A DNA stretch of 64,000 bases from Anaerotruncus sp. MC2020 (GCA_000701945.1 KL370842.1:1-64000); one strand, 5' to 3'. Counted from the first letter of the stretch, positions 27,904 through 36,813 are shown. The notes: a model not told the origin generated them from the letters alone. Program-made: numbers and translations.

Positions 27904-28404
27904 ATGTCAAAAAAGGTTGCAGTTATCATGGGAAGCGACAGTGACTTCCCCGTAGTAAAGTCGGCTCTTACGGAGCTGAAAAAGTACGGCGTAGAGTTCG
28001 AGTGCCGCGTCATGAGCGCACACAGGACTCCCGCGGAGGCGTGCGAATTTGCCTCAAACGCAAGGGCAAACGGCTTCGGAGCTATAATCTGTGCCGCAGG
28101 CATGGCGGCTCACCTTGCGGGAGTTGTCGCAGGTCACACGACCCTTCCCGTTATCGGCATCCCGATGAAGTCGAAGGCTCTCGAGGGCGTTGACGCTCTC
28201 CTCGCGACAGCCATGATGCCTCCCGGAGTGCCTGTAGCTACAGTCGGCATAGACGGCGCAAAGAATGCGGCAGTGCTCGCGGTGCAGATGCTCGCTATTG
28301 CGGACGAGGAGCTCGCGGCAAAGCTCGCCGCAGAGAAGAAGGCTATGGCTGACGGCGTCATCGCAAAGGACAAGGCTTTGCAGGAGCAGATATCCGCACT
28401 GTAA
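27904..28404 (+). CDS. purE: N5-CAIR mutase PurE (class I)
   Basis: Converts N5-carboxyaminoimidazole ribonucleotide to CAIR in purine synthesis. The 166-residue product has VIMGSDSDFPVVK at the start and the active-site segments MSAHRTP and AAGMAAHLAGVVA. It begins 4 bp after the preceding stop; AAGGAG lies inside that gene. No purK is visible in the window. Confidence 0.97.
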   Translation: MSKKVAVIMGSDSDFPVVKSALTELKKYGVEFECRVMSAHRTPAEACEFASNARANGFGAIICAAGMAAHLAGVVAGHTTLPVIGIPMKSKALEGVDALLATAMMPPGVPVATVGIDGAKNAAVLAVQMLAIADEELAAKLAAEKKAMADGVIAKDKALQEQISAL

Positions 28405-28420
28405 TAAGGAGGAAATAGTT

Positions 28421-28651
28421 ATGTTCGGCAGTGAAAAGGAACCCAAGCAGCGTGCACGCTTCATCGTCACACACGAGCAGAGGCTCGAAAAAACGCTGGG
28501 TCTGGGCGCGCTTCAGATACTCGTTGACACCGAAACAGGCGTAAACTACATAAATACCGTCGGCGAGGGATACTCGGGCATAACGCCTCTCCTCGACGCA
28601 GACGGTAGAGTCGTCGTATCGCACCCCTCGGAGTACGAAACGCAGGAATAA
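28421..28651 (+). CDS. DUF6440-like small protein
   Basis: 76-residue protein, start at ATG 28421 with AAGGAGGAA upstream. It has FIVTHEQRLEKTLGLG, LQILVDTETGVNY and SGITPLLDADGRVV, the pattern of the uncharacterised DUF6440 family common in Clostridia. There is no signal peptide. Placement between purE and purC suggests co-transcription with purine genes, but no role is known. Confidence 0.75.
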   Translation: MFGSEKEPKQRARFIVTHEQRLEKTLGLGALQILVDTETGVNYINTVGEGYSGITPLLDADGRVVVSHPSEYETQE

Positions 28652-28719
28652 GCTCACAATTTCCGCACTGACGCGGGATTGCATATACATTTATATAAAT
28701 CTCAAGGAGGATTTTTGAA

Positions 28720-29439
28720 ATGGAAAACATCGTTAAAAAGGAACAGCTCTATGAGGGCAAGGCTAAGAAGGTCTATGCCACAAACGACCCCAACCTCGTA
28801 ATCGTTGACTACAAGGACGACGCAACAGCGTTCAACGGCGAGAAGAAGGGCACTATCGCAGGCAAGGGCGTCATCAACAACAAGATGACAAACTATATGT
28901 TCAAGATGCTCGAGAAGGAGGGCGTACCCACCCACCTCGTAGAAGAGATAAGCGACCGCGAGACTATCGTTAAAAAGGTATCCATCGTTCCCCTTGAGGT
29001 AATCATCAGAAACGTAGCCGCAGGCAGCTTCTCAAAGAGAATGGGCGTTGAGGAGGGCAAGCAGCTTCTCTGCCCGATACTCGAATTCAGCTACAAGAAC
29101 GACGACCTCGGCGACCCCTTCATCAACGACTACTACGCTCTCGCACTTGGTATCGCTACCAAGGAGGAGATAGACACTATCGCAAAGTATGCGTTCAAGG
29201 TGAACGAGTTCATGTTGAAGTTCTTCAAGGGACTCAACATCGACCTCATCGACTTCAAGATAGAGTTCGGCAAGACTGCTGACGGCACGATAATCCTCGC
29301 AGACGAGATATCGCCCGATACCTGCCGCTTCTGGGATTCCACGACTCACGAGAAGCTCGACAAGGACCGCTTCCGCAGAGACATGGGCGGCGTAGAGGAA
29401 GCATATCAGGAAATCATGAAGAGACTTATGGGAGAATAA
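28720..29439 (+). CDS. purC: SAICAR synthetase
   Basis: Phosphoribosylaminoimidazole-succinocarboxamide synthase, 239 residues, ATP-dependent ligation of aspartate to CAIR. Typical segments: [20 protein letters not shown] near the start, [15 protein letters not shown] near residue 90, and [14 protein letters not shown] near residue 190. AAGGAGG precedes the ATG. It is followed 3 bp later by the PurF homologue, indicating an operon. Confidence 0.98.
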   Translation: MENIVKKEQLYEGKAKKVYATNDPNLVIVDYKDDATAFNGEKKGTIAGKGVINNKMTNYMFKMLEKEGVPTHLVEEISDRETIVKKVSIVPLEVIIRNVAAGSFSKRMGVEEGKQLLCPILEFSYKNDDLGDPFINDYYALALGIATKEEIDTIAKYAFKVNEFMLKFFKGLNIDLIDFKIEFGKTADGTIILADEISPDTCRFWDSTTHEKLDKDRFRRDMGGVEEAYQEIMKRLMGE

Positions 29440-29442
29440 GCT

Positions 29443-30867
29443 ATGGGCGGATTTTTCGGTGCGGCTTCCAAGAACGACTGCATTACTGATGTCTTCTTCG
29501 GTACGGACTACCATTCCCACCTCGGCACACGCCGCGGCGGCATGACCTCGTATTCCGAGGACAAGGGCTTTCAGAGAAACATTCACAGTATAGAAAATTC
29601 ACCCTTCAGGACAAAATTTGAGGACGACGTAGTGAATATGAGGGGCAAGCTCTGTATCGGCTGTATCAGCGATACAGACCCCCAGCCCATTCTCGTGCGC
29701 TCGAAAATGGGACTTTACGCTGTCTGCTCCGTCGGCATAATCCGCAACGCCGACGCCCTCGTGGACGAGCTCCTCGAGAGCGGCTGTGCCAACTTCGAGG
29801 CTATGTCGAGCGGAAACATCAACTCGGGCGACCTCATCGGAGCTCTCATCGCTCAGCGCGGAAGCTTCGTAGAGGGCATACGCTACGCTCAGGAAAAGAT
29901 AGAGGGTACGATGTCCCTCATCATACTCACCAAGGACAGCATCATCGCTGCCCGTGACAAGTACGGCAGACTGCCTATCGTCATAGGCAAGCGCTGGGAC
30001 GGCTACTGCCTCTCTACCGAGAGCTTTGCCTTCCAGAAGCTCGGCTACGAGACATACAAGGAGCTTCAGGCGGGCGAGATAATCCGCATGACAGCTGACG
30101 GCGTGGAGGTGCTCGCAGAGGGCGACCCGTCGAAGATGAAGGTCTGCACCTTCCTGTGGACGTATTACGGCTACCCGACGGCTTGCTATGAGGGCGTGAA
30201 CGTCGAGGTGATGCGTACACGCAACGGCGAGATAATGGCTGAGAACGACATCGCGGCAGGCAAGCTCCCCGACGTTGACTACGTCTGTGGCGTCCCCGAT
30301 TCGGGCACTCCGCACGCTATCGGATATGCAAACAGGAGCGGCATACCGTTTGCCCGTCCTTTTATAAAGTATACCCCCACATGGCCGCGAAGCTTCATGC
30401 CTACGAATCAGAGCATGAGAAACGTGGTCGCAAAGATGAAGCTGATACCCGTTCACGAGCTCATCGAGGGCAAGAAGCTCCTCTTCGTGGACGACAGTAT
30501 AGTACGCGGCACTCAGATGCGCGAGACGGTTGAGTTTCTCTATGAGAACGGTGCCAAGGAAGTACATATGCGCTCTGCCTGTCCGCCTATCATGTACGGC
30601 TGCAAGTATCTGAACTTCTCGCGCAGCCACTCCGAGCTCGAGCTCATCGCGCGTCAGATAATCGACGAATTCGAGGGCGAGGAGGGCGTTAAGTACCTCG
30701 CGGAGTACAGCGATTCGAGCACAGAGCGCGGCAAGCGTATGCGCGACGAGATATGCAAGCGTCTGAAGCTGACCTCACTCGAGTTCCAGTCGCTCTCCGG
30801 CAAGGTGAAGGCGGTAGGACTTCCCGAGTGCAACCTCTGCACCTACTGCTGGAGCGGAAACGAATAA
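29443..30867 (+). CDS. PurF-family amidophosphoribosyltransferase homologue lacking the glutaminase cysteine
   Basis: 474-residue homologue of glutamine PRPP amidotransferase. The C-terminal phosphoribosyltransferase domain keeps the PRPP loop LLFVDDSIVRGTQ (about residues 346-358) and a CNLCTYC cluster near the end that may bind an Fe-S centre. In true PurF the residue after the initiator Met is the catalytic Cys (MCGI.G); here the protein begins MGGFFGAAS. The downstream glutaminase residues are also altered (GTRRGGM in place of the HRGQ block, GIIRN in place of the NGxLxN oxyanion segment). It may use ammonia, pair with another glutaminase, or be regulatory. No alternative start supplies a Cys. 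Confidence 0.9.
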   Translation: MGGFFGAASKNDCITDVFFGTDYHSHLGTRRGGMTSYSEDKGFQRNIHSIENSPFRTKFEDDVVNMRGKLCIGCISDTDPQPILVRSKMGLYAVCSVGIIRNADALVDELLESGCANFEAMSSGNINSGDLIGALIAQRGSFVEGIRYAQEKIEGTMSLIILTKDSIIAARDKYGRLPIVIGKRWDGYCLSTESFAFQKLGYETYKELQAGEIIRMTADGVEVLAEGDPSKMKVCTFLWTYYGYPTACYEGVNVEVMRTRNGEIMAENDIAAGKLPDVDYVCGVPDSGTPHAIGYANRSGIPFARPFIKYTPTWPRSFMPTNQSMRNVVAKMKLIPVHELIEGKKLLFVDDSIVRGTQMRETVEFLYENGAKEVHMRSACPPIMYGCKYLNFSRSHSELELIARQIIDEFEGEEGVKYLAEYSDSSTERGKRMRDEICKRLKLTSLEFQSLSGKVKAVGLPECNLCTYCWSGNE

Positions 30868-30869
30868 CA

Positions 30870-31014
30870 AGCCGTCAGCCTTTAGCCGTTAGCCGTCAGC
30901 TTGTGGTGTCCGCTTCGCGGACATAGCCGAAAAGTCGGCTCAAATCGGCATTAAAAAATATCGCCGCAAGGCGATACCATTAGCTAATGGCTAAAAGCTA
31001 ATGGCTAAAGGCTT
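30870..31014. repeat. TTAGCC-heptamer inverted-repeat element, copy C1
   Basis: The left arm is built from TTAGCC-like heptamers (TTTAGCCGTTAGCCGTCAGC) and the right arm is their complement (ATGGCTAAAAGCTAATGGC). Between them lie the hairpins TGTCCGC-TTC-GCGGACA and ATCGCC-GCAA-GGCGAT. A second copy is at 48940-49050. It separates the PurF homologue from purM. Confidence 0.8.
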
Positions 31015-31049
31015 TCATCAAGCATTGAAATGATATGGAGGACTAAAAC

Positions 31050-32087
31050 ATGAACAACAGTTTTTCCGAAAGCTACAAGAAGGCAGGCGTTGACGTAACT
31101 GCGGGTTACAAGTCCGTCGAGCTGATGAAGCAGCACATCGCACGCACTATGGTACCCGGTGTTCTCTCGGGCATAGGCGGCTTCGGCGGTCTGTTCGAGC
31201 TTGACCTCACAGGCATAAGCAAGCCCGTTCTCGTTTCGGGAACTGACGGCGTAGGCACGAAGATAAAGATAGCCTTCGTCATGGACAAGCACGACACAGT
31301 CGGCATCGACTGCGTTGCAATGTGCGTGAACGACATCATCTGCTGCGGAGCAAAGCCGCAGTTCTTCCTTGATTATATCGCCTGCGGCAAGAATATCCCC
31401 GAAAAGATAGCTGATATAGTTTCGGGCGTAGCAGAGGGCTGCGTGCAGGCTGAATGCGCGCTTATCGGCGGCGAGACAGCCGAGCACCCCGGTCTCATGC
31501 CCGAGGACGAGTACGACCTCGCGGGCTTCTCCGTGGGCGTAGTCGACAAGGACAAGATACTCAAGCCCGACACTCAGAAGGCGGGCGACGTCCTCATCGC
31601 TATCAAGTCGAGCGGCGTGCACTCTAACGGCTTCTCACTGGTAAGAAGCGTGTTCGACGTAAACGAGGAGAAGCTGAATATGCACTTCGACGACCTCGGC
31701 GCAACTCTCGGCGAGACTCTCCTCACACCTACAAGGATATACGTAAAGGCTGTAATGAGCCTTCTCAAGGCAGTAAACGTGAAGTCCATCTCGCACATCA
31801 CAGGCGGCGGCTTCTACGAGAACATCCCGCGCTCGCTCCCTGCGAACCTCGCAGCTAAGATAGAGCGCAACGCAGTACAGGTACTGCCGATATTCGACCT
31901 CATCAAGCGCTGCGGCGACATACCCGAGCGTGATATGTTCAACACGTTCAACATGGGCGTCGGCATGGTCGTATGCGTTGACAAGAACGACGCGGACAAG
32001 GCTGTAGCGGCTATCAAGGCTGCGGGTGAGGACGCATATATCCTCGGCGAGCTCGTTGAGTCCGAAGAGGGCGTTATCATTTGTTAA
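31050..32087 (+). CDS. purM: AIR synthetase (phosphoribosylformylglycinamidine cyclo-ligase)
   Basis: Makes aminoimidazole ribonucleotide from FGAM with ATP. The 345-residue product starts [19 protein letters not shown], has [15 protein letters not shown] near residue 65, [10 protein letters not shown] near residue 140 and [13 protein letters not shown] near residue 250, all diagnostic. TGGAGG precedes the ATG. The expansin gene follows after 65 bp containing one short hairpin. Confidence 0.98.
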   Translation: MNNSFSESYKKAGVDVTAGYKSVELMKQHIARTMVPGVLSGIGGFGGLFELDLTGISKPVLVSGTDGVGTKIKIAFVMDKHDTVGIDCVAMCVNDIICCGAKPQFFLDYIACGKNIPEKIADIVSGVAEGCVQAECALIGGETAEHPGLMPEDEYDLAGFSVGVVDKDKILKPDTQKAGDVLIAIKSSGVHSNGFSLVRSVFDVNEEKLNMHFDDLGATLGETLLTPTRIYVKAVMSLLKAVNVKSISHITGGGFYENIPRSLPANLAAKIERNAVQVLPIFDLIKRCGDIPERDMFNTFNMGVGMVVCVDKNDADKAVAAIKAAGEDAYILGELVESEEGVIIC

Positions 32088-32091
32088 TTTA

Positions 32092-32117
32092 GCGGGCGGA
32101 TAATATCCGCCCCTACA
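32092..32117 (-). repeat. TGTAGGGG-flanked hairpin (family B)
   Basis: GCGGGCGGATAATATCCGCC followed by CCTACA; a perfect GGGCGGAT/ATCCGCCC stem with the family's TGTAGG flank on the minus strand, between purM and the expansin gene. Confidence 0.8.
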
Positions 32118-32152
32118 ATTATTCCGTATTTGTTATCGGTAAGGGTGGTATT

Positions 32153-33022
32153 ATGAAAAGGGCTGTCATTGCGGCTGCTGCCGCAGCGGTAATACTCACG
32201 GCAACAGCAACGCCCGCCTTTTCTGCGGGCAATATCCCCATGGACTACAACTCCGACGGGCGTGTTGATACGTTCGACCTCATCTCCGCGCGCAAGTCGG
32301 GCGCAGACAAGGCGGAGCTACAGGCTCTGTCTGACTTCGTCCTCGGCAAGCCGACCTCGGCCTCGGGCGGCTACGACAGCGAGTACACCATCGACGAGAG
32401 CTGTATCCTCGAGCCGAAGGGCACAGTCCACACGGGCGAGGGGACGTTCTACGGCGGAGGCTACGAGGGCGGGCACGCTATGCTCGACCCCGTATCGCGT
32501 GATTACTGGATAGTCGCGATGAACCACTCCGACTACAACAGCGCACAGCTCGCGGGAGCGTACCTCGAGGTCACAGGCGAGCTGGGCACGATAAATATGC
32601 TCGTGACGGACGAGCTCCCCGAGGGCAAGAAGGGCGACCTCGACCTCTACACGGACGCATTCCCGCTGATAGCTCCCGTGGAGAAGGGCAGAGTCCCCGT
32701 GAGCTGGAAGATAGTCCCGCTTGATTCCGCGGAGGACGCGCCTATCTGCTTCAAGTACAAGGAGGGCACTACACAGTTCTGGTGCGGGGTGCAGGTGCGC
32801 AATCACCGCTACCCGATAACGAAGCTCGAATTGCTGAAGGACGGCGAGTGGGTCGAGATACCGCGCCGCCCCTACAACTACTTCGAGTCGCGTGAAATGG
32901 GCGCGGGACCCTTCACGTTCCGTATCACCGACATATACGGACAGGTTATCATCGACAGGGACATACCGCTCTCGGAGGACGATACCGAGATAATACAGGG
33001 ACACGTTCAGTTCCCGAAATGA
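32153..33022 (+). CDS. Secreted bacterial expansin with a dockerin-like motif
   Basis: 289 residues. A signal peptide (about 1-25, ending AFSA) is followed by DYNSDGRVDTFDLISARK at 31-48, one calcium-binding dockerin-like half-repeat. The rest matches two-domain expansins of the B. subtilis EXLX1 type: D1 from about residue 92 (GEGTFYGGGYEGGHAML) with Asp153 in VTDELPEG and Asp164 in GDLDLY, and D2 with QFWCGVQVRNHRYPITK (209-224), Tyr241 and the ending GHVQFPK. Compared with EXLX1, the D1 Tyr after the first Asp is Leu and the first D2 Trp is Phe. It probably loosens cellulose networks without hydrolysis. It lies oddly among purine genes. Confidence 0.92.
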   Translation: MKRAVIAAAAAAVILTATATPAFSAGNIPMDYNSDGRVDTFDLISARKSGADKAELQALSDFVLGKPTSASGGYDSEYTIDESCILEPKGTVHTGEGTFYGGGYEGGHAMLDPVSRDYWIVAMNHSDYNSAQLAGAYLEVTGELGTINMLVTDELPEGKKGDLDLYTDAFPLIAPVEKGRVPVSWKIVPLDSAEDAPICFKYKEGTTQFWCGVQVRNHRYPITKLELLKDGEWVEIPRRPYNYFESREMGAGPFTFRITDIYGQVIIDRDIPLSEDDTEIIQGHVQFPK

Positions 33023-33034
33023 GAGGTGCAGACA

Positions 33035-33502
33035 GTGAAGGTAGGAATAGCTGATTACATATGGGCGATAGCCTCGTTTATAACCGTCTGCGTGTCGTTC
33101 CACTACGGGAACCTGCTGTACGGACTGCTCGGCATATACATTTTTATGGTTGCGCTGTTCATGTGGCACATCTTCACGGTCAAGAAGCGTCTGAGCCGTT
33201 CAGTGGCTGTATTCGGGACTATTTCCGACTACCACGAAGCCAAGGAGGTGCGAAAGCACTACTATCCCGTGGTCAAGTACGAGACGGAGGACGGCAGACC
33301 CGTCAGCTCCGTTTACACTGTAGCAGACAGTGTGATGCGGTACGAGATAGGCTCGCAGGAGATGATATGCTACGACCCTGACGACCCCATATTCTTCTAC
33401 TTTGCGAACAGGGAGAACGACATGGTGAAGGACTACTACAGGTTCATCATATTCGGCAGTGTACCTGCACTGCTCGTTCTTCTGATGATAATATTCAAAT
33501 AA
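33035..33502 (+). CDS. Small membrane protein (DUF3592-like)
   Basis: 155 residues from GTG 33035, with AGAGGTG 6-7 bp upstream; an earlier GTG at 33026 lies in that site. There are two N-terminal membrane helices (about 5-50), an extracytoplasmic beta domain with YYPVVKYETEDGRPV and MICYDPDDPIFFYF, and a C-terminal helix (about 133-153). This helix-beta-helix layout resembles DUF3592 proteins. Function unknown. It is close-packed with purN, 15 bp downstream. Confidence 0.7.
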   Translation: MKVGIADYIWAIASFITVCVSFHYGNLLYGLLGIYIFMVALFMWHIFTVKKRLSRSVAVFGTISDYHEAKEVRKHYYPVVKYETEDGRPVSSVYTVADSVMRYEIGSQEMICYDPDDPIFFYFANRENDMVKDYYRFIIFGSVPALLVLLMIIFK

Positions 33503-33517
33503 CAGGAGGTACCACCG

Positions 33518-34141
33518 ATGAAAAACATAGCTGTGCTCGTCTCGGGCGGAGGCACGAACCTTCAGGCACTTATCGACGCCGAGAAGTCGGGCATAATAAA
33601 GAACGGAAAGATAACCTGCGTGATATCCTCCAAGGAGGGCGCGTACGCTCTTGAGAGGGCGGCGCAGAACGGCATAAAGGGAATAGTCATACCGAGGAAG
33701 GAGTATGCGGATATAGCCTCGTATACCCGTGCCGTGACGGACGCTCTCCTCGCCGAGAAGGCTGACCTTGTAGTATATGCGGGCTTCATGACGATACTTG
33801 ACGAGCAGGTGGTAAAGGCTTTCCCGTACAAGATGATGAACGTCCACCCCGCGCTGATACCGTCCTTCTGCGGCAAGGGCTTCTACGGACTGCACGTCCA
33901 TGAGGCGGCGCTCGCGGCGGGAGTCAAGCTCTCGGGCGCGACGGTACACTTCGTGACTGAGGTCTGCGACGGCGGACCGATAATCATGCAGAGAGCAGTC
34001 CCCGTAGAGAACGGCGATACTCCCGAGACTCTGCAAAGACGCATCATGGAGCAGGCTGAGTGGAAGATACTCCCCGAGGCTGTTTCGCTGTTCTGTCAGG
34101 ACAGGATAGAGATACGCGACGGAAAGGCTTACGTAGAATGA
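33518..34141 (+). CDS. purN: Phosphoribosylglycinamide formyltransferase
   Basis: 10-formyl-THF-dependent GAR transformylase, 207 residues. It starts NIAVLVSGGGTNLQALIDA; the active-site Asn and His are in MMNVHPALIPSF near residues 105-116 and the Asp is in EVCDGGPIIMQ near residue 148. AGGAGG precedes the ATG. The stop overlaps the start of the next membrane protein gene. Confidence 0.98.
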   Translation: MKNIAVLVSGGGTNLQALIDAEKSGIIKNGKITCVISSKEGAYALERAAQNGIKGIVIPRKEYADIASYTRAVTDALLAEKADLVVYAGFMTILDEQVVKAFPYKMMNVHPALIPSFCGKGFYGLHVHEAALAAGVKLSGATVHFVTEVCDGGPIIMQRAVPVENGDTPETLQRRIMEQAEWKILPEAVSLFCQDRIEIRDGKAYVE

Positions 34142-34731
34142 GCTTCGCGGAGATAAAGGAGAAACAGCTGATACAGAAGGCTTTCCTGTGGTTCTGGATG
34201 TATGCGGTGTTTGGCTGGTGCTACGAGGTATTCATGGAGGTCGTGGTCAAGCGCTGGGGCTTCCACAACAGGGGAGTGCTGTTCGGACCGTACTGCCCGA
34301 TATACGGCGTGGGAGCACTGCTGTTCATCGTCTGTTTCAGCGGACTCATGAAGAAAAAGGAGCCGAAATGGCTCGTCTGGGTAAAGCCTGTCATCATATT
34401 TCTCGGGTGTATGGCAGTCGCGACTACGGTCGAGCTCATCGCCTCGTACATCATGGAGGCGCTCACAGGCGCGTGGCCGTGGCAGACCTACTCGGAGTAC
34501 AAGTACAATTTTCAGGCGCGCATCGCCCTGCCGACGTCGATACGCTTCGGCATTGGCGGAGTGCTGTTCCTGTACGTGATACAGCCGTTTTACGAGTGGC
34601 TGACGAATAAGCCGAGCAGGAAGGCGCTGAACATCATCACGGTGGCGGTTTTGCTGATAGTCCTGACGGACTTCATCTACGTCAAGGCGACGGGCTATGA
34701 GCCTGTATTGGCGGAGGTACCGTCGTCCTAA
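34138..34731 (+). CDS. Putative ABC-transporter type IV (CmpB-like) membrane protein
   Basis: 197 residues with five or six membrane helices. Segments WMYAVFGWCYEVFMEVV, RGVLFGPYCPIYGVGALLF and TVELIASYIME fit the clostridial family listed as putative ABC-transporter type IV (CmpB-like); a transport role in that family is not proven. ATG 34138 overlaps the purN stop (ATGA), so the two are coupled. No ATPase partner is nearby. Confidence 0.8.
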   Translation: MSFAEIKEKQLIQKAFLWFWMYAVFGWCYEVFMEVVVKRWGFHNRGVLFGPYCPIYGVGALLFIVCFSGLMKKKEPKWLVWVKPVIIFLGCMAVATTVELIASYIMEALTGAWPWQTYSEYKYNFQARIALPTSIRFGIGGVLFLYVIQPFYEWLTNKPSRKALNIITVAVLLIVLTDFIYVKATGYEPVLAEVPSS

Positions 34732-34732
34732 T

Positions 34733-34799
34733 TGTAGGGGCGCCCTTTGGGCGTCCGATGATAATACAATGTTGCGGACTGCCAAAGGCAGCCCCTACA
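34733..34799. repeat. Two facing TGTAGGGG hairpins (family B)
   Basis: TGTAGGGGCGCCCTTTGGGC at 34733 and, pointing the other way, GCGGACTGCCAAAGGCAGCC ending CCTACA at 34799. The two stems differ in sequence but share the flanks. Confidence 0.8.
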
Positions 34800-34830
34800 A
34801 ATCGTTTTCGTATAGTAAATATGTGAGGCG

Positions 34831-34912
34831 CAGGCGCACGGATAAGCAGCGCACCAAATCTTTGATTTGGATTGCGATACTATATGCAGCTTTGCTGTAA
34901 TGCGCCCCTACA
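34831..34912 (-). repeat. Dispersed 82-bp branched repeat, copy A4
   Basis: Near-identical to the copy at 13-94. It ends 43 bp before the IMP cyclohydrolase start codon. Confidence 0.9.
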
Positions 34913-34955
34913 CAATATGAATCAAACTCAAAAAATCCGAAAGGAGTTAATCAAT

Positions 34956-35669
34956 ATGAAAAAGTTAGACATCGCACAGGAGCTGAGCTCGAACGCATAC
35001 CCCGGAAGAGGTATCATCATCGGCAAGTCCGCAGACGGCAAGCATGCCGTTACAGCCTACTTCATCATGGGCAGGAGCGAGAACAGCCGCAACCGCGTAT
35101 TCATCGAGGAGGGCAGGGGCATCCGCACCGAGGCATTCGACCCGTCCAAGCTGACCGACCCGCACCTCATCATCTACGCGCCTGTAAGAGTGCTCGGCAA
35201 CAAGCTCATCGTGACGAACGGCGACCAGACCGACACAATCTACGAGCTCATGGACAAGCAGTACACCTTCGAGCAGTCGCTCCGCTCGCGCGAGTTCGAG
35301 GACGACGCTCCTAACTATACGCCCCGAATCTCGGGCATACTCCGCTTCGACGAGAAGGGCTTCAACTACGCGATGTCCATTCTCAAGAGCGCGAACGGCA
35401 ACCCCGATTCCTGCCAGCGCTACACATTCAGCTACACCAACCCCATCGCAGGCGAGGGACACTTCATCCACACCTACATGGGCGACGGCAGCCCGCTCCC
35501 GAGCTTTGAGGGCGAGCCCAAGCTTGTCGGCATCAGCGGCAGCATCGACGAGTTCACGGATATGCTGTGGAACAGCCTCAACGCCGACAACAAGGTATCG
35601 CTGTTTGTCCGCTATGTGAACCTCGAGGACAGCACCGAAGAGACCCGCATCGTCAACAAGAACAAGTAA
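34956..35669 (+). CDS. IMP cyclohydrolase, PurO-type
   Basis: 237 residues; closes the ring of FAICAR to IMP, the last step of purine synthesis. The stretch YPGRGIIIGKSADGKHAVTA and then FIMGRSENSRNR is characteristic of the PurO-like family first known from archaea, unrelated in sequence to the cyclohydrolase domain of PurH. AAAGGAG lies before ATG 34956. The partner formyltransferase is encoded separately 1.1 kb downstream. The stop overlaps the start of a lipoprotein gene. Confidence 0.88.
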   Translation: MKKLDIAQELSSNAYPGRGIIIGKSADGKHAVTAYFIMGRSENSRNRVFIEEGRGIRTEAFDPSKLTDPHLIIYAPVRVLGNKLIVTNGDQTDTIYELMDKQYTFEQSLRSREFEDDAPNYTPRISGILRFDEKGFNYAMSILKSANGNPDSCQRYTFSYTNPIAGEGHFIHTYMGDGSPLPSFEGEPKLVGISGSIDEFTDMLWNSLNADNKVSLFVRYVNLEDSTEETRIVNKNK

Positions 35670-36772
35670 TGCAGAGTATAAAAAAACGGCTTGTTGTGCT
35701 TCTTGCGGCGGCGGCACTCGTACCGCTCGCTTCCTGCGGAGCGGATAATGACAGCGAGAACAGCAGTGTATCCGTAACGGCAGAGCCTGAGACGACGGCG
35801 GAAACGGAAGTCCCTGCGGACAGCTCAGAGGCGTCAGCAGCAAGGACGGGACCTCCCGAGGAAAGCAAGGAGGAGCACCTCGAAAAGCTAAAGGCATTTG
35901 AGTTCAGCTTCGATGACGCAGATATGGCTTTTGACGCCGAAGGGAAGTATATGATCCCGCCGCTCACCGATGATGTTCCCGAAACTGCCGCATATAAGGA
36001 AACGATCAAAACCTTTTCAAGGGACTATGAAAACAACGAGTCCAACGAGACCACGGTCATCTACTATGATGAATATGACAACGAGCTGCTGAATATGTCG
36101 TCTCTGGACGGCGGCGCTTTCGAAGTAAAAAAACGCTGTGAATATGTGTATGACGCAAACGGCTCAATTATCCTCGAACGCATTTTATGGAGCGATTCGG
36201 AGCGGATAATAAAATTCCTGTATGACGATTCGGGCAGAGAAACGGCATATGAGTATTTGAGCAACGGTGTCCCTGATAAGCGCGGCTATAAGGAATATGA
36301 CGAATACGGTAACATTGTGCTTGAATGTAACGCAAACTATGAGTTCGGTGAAACGAATGAGCTGAAGTCTCCGTATTACCTTACCGAAAAGCGTAATATC
36401 CGATACGATGAACGCGGCGATATGCTCTCCTATGACAAGTATATGTCCTGCCATGACTTTCCTGATTCATCGTTCACGATGACTTATGATGACAAGGGAC
36501 GTATGCTGTCTTCGGAAGAGATAAATGCGAAATATGACGATGGGTCGGGAGATAGTTACTGCTGGAAGGAGACATTTGAATATGGTGCCGACTGCGACCA
36601 GCCTACGCTCTATACCGAAACTGTAATGGACACGCCCGACCACATCGACGTCACCACTACTGAGGAGCGCAGATACGACGAAAAAGGGCGTATCGTCTAC
36701 TTTAAGCGGACAAATACCAAGTACGACAACGTAGTCACCGAGACCGTGACCGAGTATGAGGATTATCAATAA
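35669..36772 (+). CDS. Lipoprotein with YD-like repeats
   Basis: 367 residues. A lipoprotein signal with LVPLASCGAD (Cys near residue 23) is followed by a Ser/Thr/Glu-rich linker to about residue 70. Then come tandem strands of YD/RHS-like type: YEYDEYGNIVLE-, IRYDERGDMLSYDKY-, MTYDDKGRMLSSEE- and RRYDEKGRIVYFKR-like units about 30-45 residues apart. The ATG overlaps the IMP cyclohydrolase stop (TAATG). A cell-surface role is likely; the function is unknown, and it lies between two purine genes. Confidence 0.82.
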   Translation: MQSIKKRLVVLLAAAALVPLASCGADNDSENSSVSVTAEPETTAETEVPADSSEASAARTGPPEESKEEHLEKLKAFEFSFDDADMAFDAEGKYMIPPLTDDVPETAAYKETIKTFSRDYENNESNETTVIYYDEYDNELLNMSSLDGGAFEVKKRCEYVYDANGSIILERILWSDSERIIKFLYDDSGRETAYEYLSNGVPDKRGYKEYDEYGNIVLECNANYEFGETNELKSPYYLTEKRNIRYDERGDMLSYDKYMSCHDFPDSSFTMTYDDKGRMLSSEEINAKYDDGSGDSYCWKETFEYGADCDQPTLYTETVMDTPDHIDVTTTEERRYDEKGRIVYFKRTNTKYDNVVTETVTEYEDYQ

Positions 36773-36813
36773 TAATTCCGAATCACAAATTATAATTAAG
36801 GAGGACATGAAAA

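Noticed and set aside
27870..28000. Purine riboswitch before purE or purC
   Set aside because: purE starts 4 bp after the preceding gene and the 68-bp purE-purC-side gap is too short for the conserved riboswitch core, which is not seen.
30870..31014. Transposon or IS remnant coding region
   Set aside because: The inverted-repeat element has no open frame with transposase motifs and no evident target-site duplication.
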